A stretch of DNA of 64,000 nucleotides from Lithospermum erythrorhizon (taxonomy: Eukaryota > Streptophyta > Magnoliopsida > Boraginales > Boraginaceae): positions 1-64,000 of the forward strand of contig JADFUC010000784.1 in the NCBI GenBank assembly GCA_019722365.1. The letters are read 5' to 3'. Positions 62,803-64,000 of the stretch are shown piece by piece; the stretch's first letter is position 1, and each line of letters starts with the position of its first letter. The notes beneath the pieces were generated by a model. The model ran no database searches. It had not been told where the DNA came from and saw only the letters and a program-made list of their open reading frames with translations. A program made the translations under genes and the position numbers.

Positions 62803-63780
62803 TTATCGTTGGTAATCGAGATCATCCTCGCCGTCTTGTGAAATAGAAAATCCGCTGTGGGCGATGTCTGACATTTGATGGATAAAATGAACAGCAGGAG
62901 GTTGTTTCTTCTTGAGAATATCTTGAGTATTTAAGCCGACACATCGACATTGTCGCGTATCTTGAGTTTTTAAAGATATTTTTGTGTTGATTGAACCGTT
63001 CATTTCAGCGGATGCACGCAAAAATCGATTCTTTAATGTCGGAAACTAATAGCAACTTGAAGAATCTGACTTTGCTTGTATGTGGCTTACGGCCGATTCC
63101 CAAATCTTATGACCCATAATAATCAACGTGGTCATCGTCTTACGTAGAGGAATCTTTGACACAAAATCCGCTATTATACGTACCTCTTTGTTACTGTCGC
63201 TTTTTGTCTAATATCGAAGTAGTAGTATTGGCGTAATAAGCTGCAGTTTAATTTACGAAACGGCGGACCAACTGCGAGGTAATCTGGGAGGTGCCCGTAT
63301 CGTGATTTATCTGTTCTGCGATCGGCTTCAGTGATTCTTCAAAGAAAATCATGGTACATCCTACTGAGCATGAGATTGCTTTTTTAGTTAACTTCATATA
63401 ATTATATACTAATTCATTCGTTTTGAGCGATTAAATATACATTCTTGAAGATATTACGTACTACGAGGCGTGTTGCACGAATATACACATGGAAGCGATG
63501 TTATATTATTTGCGTTCAATATATGTCGATGTTTAAAGCTCAATTCTTTACTTGCAGGTAGCAAAACAACTTGGAAAAATAATTGAATGCTTACGGTTCG
63601 TTTGGTACATAAAGTGCTTTCCTTGGCGGGGCGATTTAAGTCGAGTTTGATTCCTTCCTCGAAGTAAATTGAACAAAGTTTGAAACCTCTTTTGACGAAA
63701 TACGCCTCGACATTGACCATGACAACGTACCGTTTGTCTTTACCATTTTTCTTGATCCCCAAAATATCTACAAATGTTTA
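62803..63780 (-). pseudogene. Possible CACTA-associated protein relic
   Basis: Minus-strand frames at 63762-63454 (GIKKNGKDKRYVVM, NVEAYFVKRGFKL, LNRPAKES) and 63021-62803 (ending DGEDDLDYQ, acidic) have the order and flavour of the DUF4216 region that accompanies plant CACTA transposases ('YGVLxxIxELxYxxxxxVxLFKCxWxD...FxLASQxxQVFYV...acidic end'). The similarity is weak. The element would run off the right edge on the minus strand, with the short-repeat region to its left as its 3' end. Confidence 0.28.
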
Positions 63781-64000
63781 TAAGATTAGTTAAATAATAA
63801 AACATATAAACCAATATTAAACATATATTTATATAAAGTCAAATACTCGCGACTTGAAAAGGTACATCCATCTATCTTTACTTAGCGGGACACTAGATTC
63901 GATCTTTGATAAAGAGCGGAAAATGTATTGCTAGGTGCTCATCGCATCAAAGATAATTTGGGTGGGAATATGCGTCTCCGTCTTACAAATTATCTCGATA

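Overview
The window looks like nuclear DNA of a flowering plant, probably a eudicot. It is AT-rich and dominated by plant-type transposable elements: Ty1/copia (including a Sirevirus-like element), a Ty3/gypsy element of the Tat type, a Mutator-like element and possible CACTA elements. It holds one credible host gene, with long introns and GT-AG splice sites. Most transposon coding sequence is broken by stops and frameshifts, so families were recognised from conserved motifs scattered over several frames. The first 954 bases are an uninterrupted run of G, almost certainly a sequencing or assembly artefact.

Layout. 955-6300: retrotransposon LTR-like sequence, including a 32-bp minisatellite, a candidate 2.5-kb solo LTR (3748-6269) and a cluster of small palindromes inside it. 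6491-10851: a decayed Mutator-like element with recognisable terminal inverted repeats, a possible 9-bp target-site duplication and a dead MURA-type transposase. 10861-24260: mostly unassigned AT-rich DNA with short repeats, a copia integrase scrap (minus strand), a possible CACTA remnant and LTR-like blocks. 24262-28812: a decayed copia element of Tork-like type with both LTRs, integrase, reverse transcriptase and RNase H in order on the plus strand.

31147-47221: a plant NPF (NRT1/PTR family) transporter gene on the plus strand. Three exons join in phase (31147-31364, 34006-34493, 45976-47221) to give 650 residues lacking the N-terminal exon. Its first visible intron carries a triple-LTR, TRIM-like array. 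Its second intron is 11,482 bp long and holds a copia 5' portion (sense) and a Tat-type gypsy element (antisense). The last exon runs without a stop from the transporter's final helices into a 177-residue proline-rich and cysteine-rich tail, which is not normal for the family. A possible first exon (31429-31468) has exactly the right splice phase but lies downstream of the exon it should precede.

47222-64000: again transposon territory. There is a copia-type LTR preceded by a polypurine tract (52075-52960), a 177-bp tandem duplication (54785-55150), the 5' half of a Sirevirus-like copia element (about 57950-60800) with primer-binding site, gag, zinc knuckle, coiled coil and protease motif, and a possible CACTA element on the minus strand running off the right edge. 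No rRNA, CRISPR array or convincing tRNA gene was seen.
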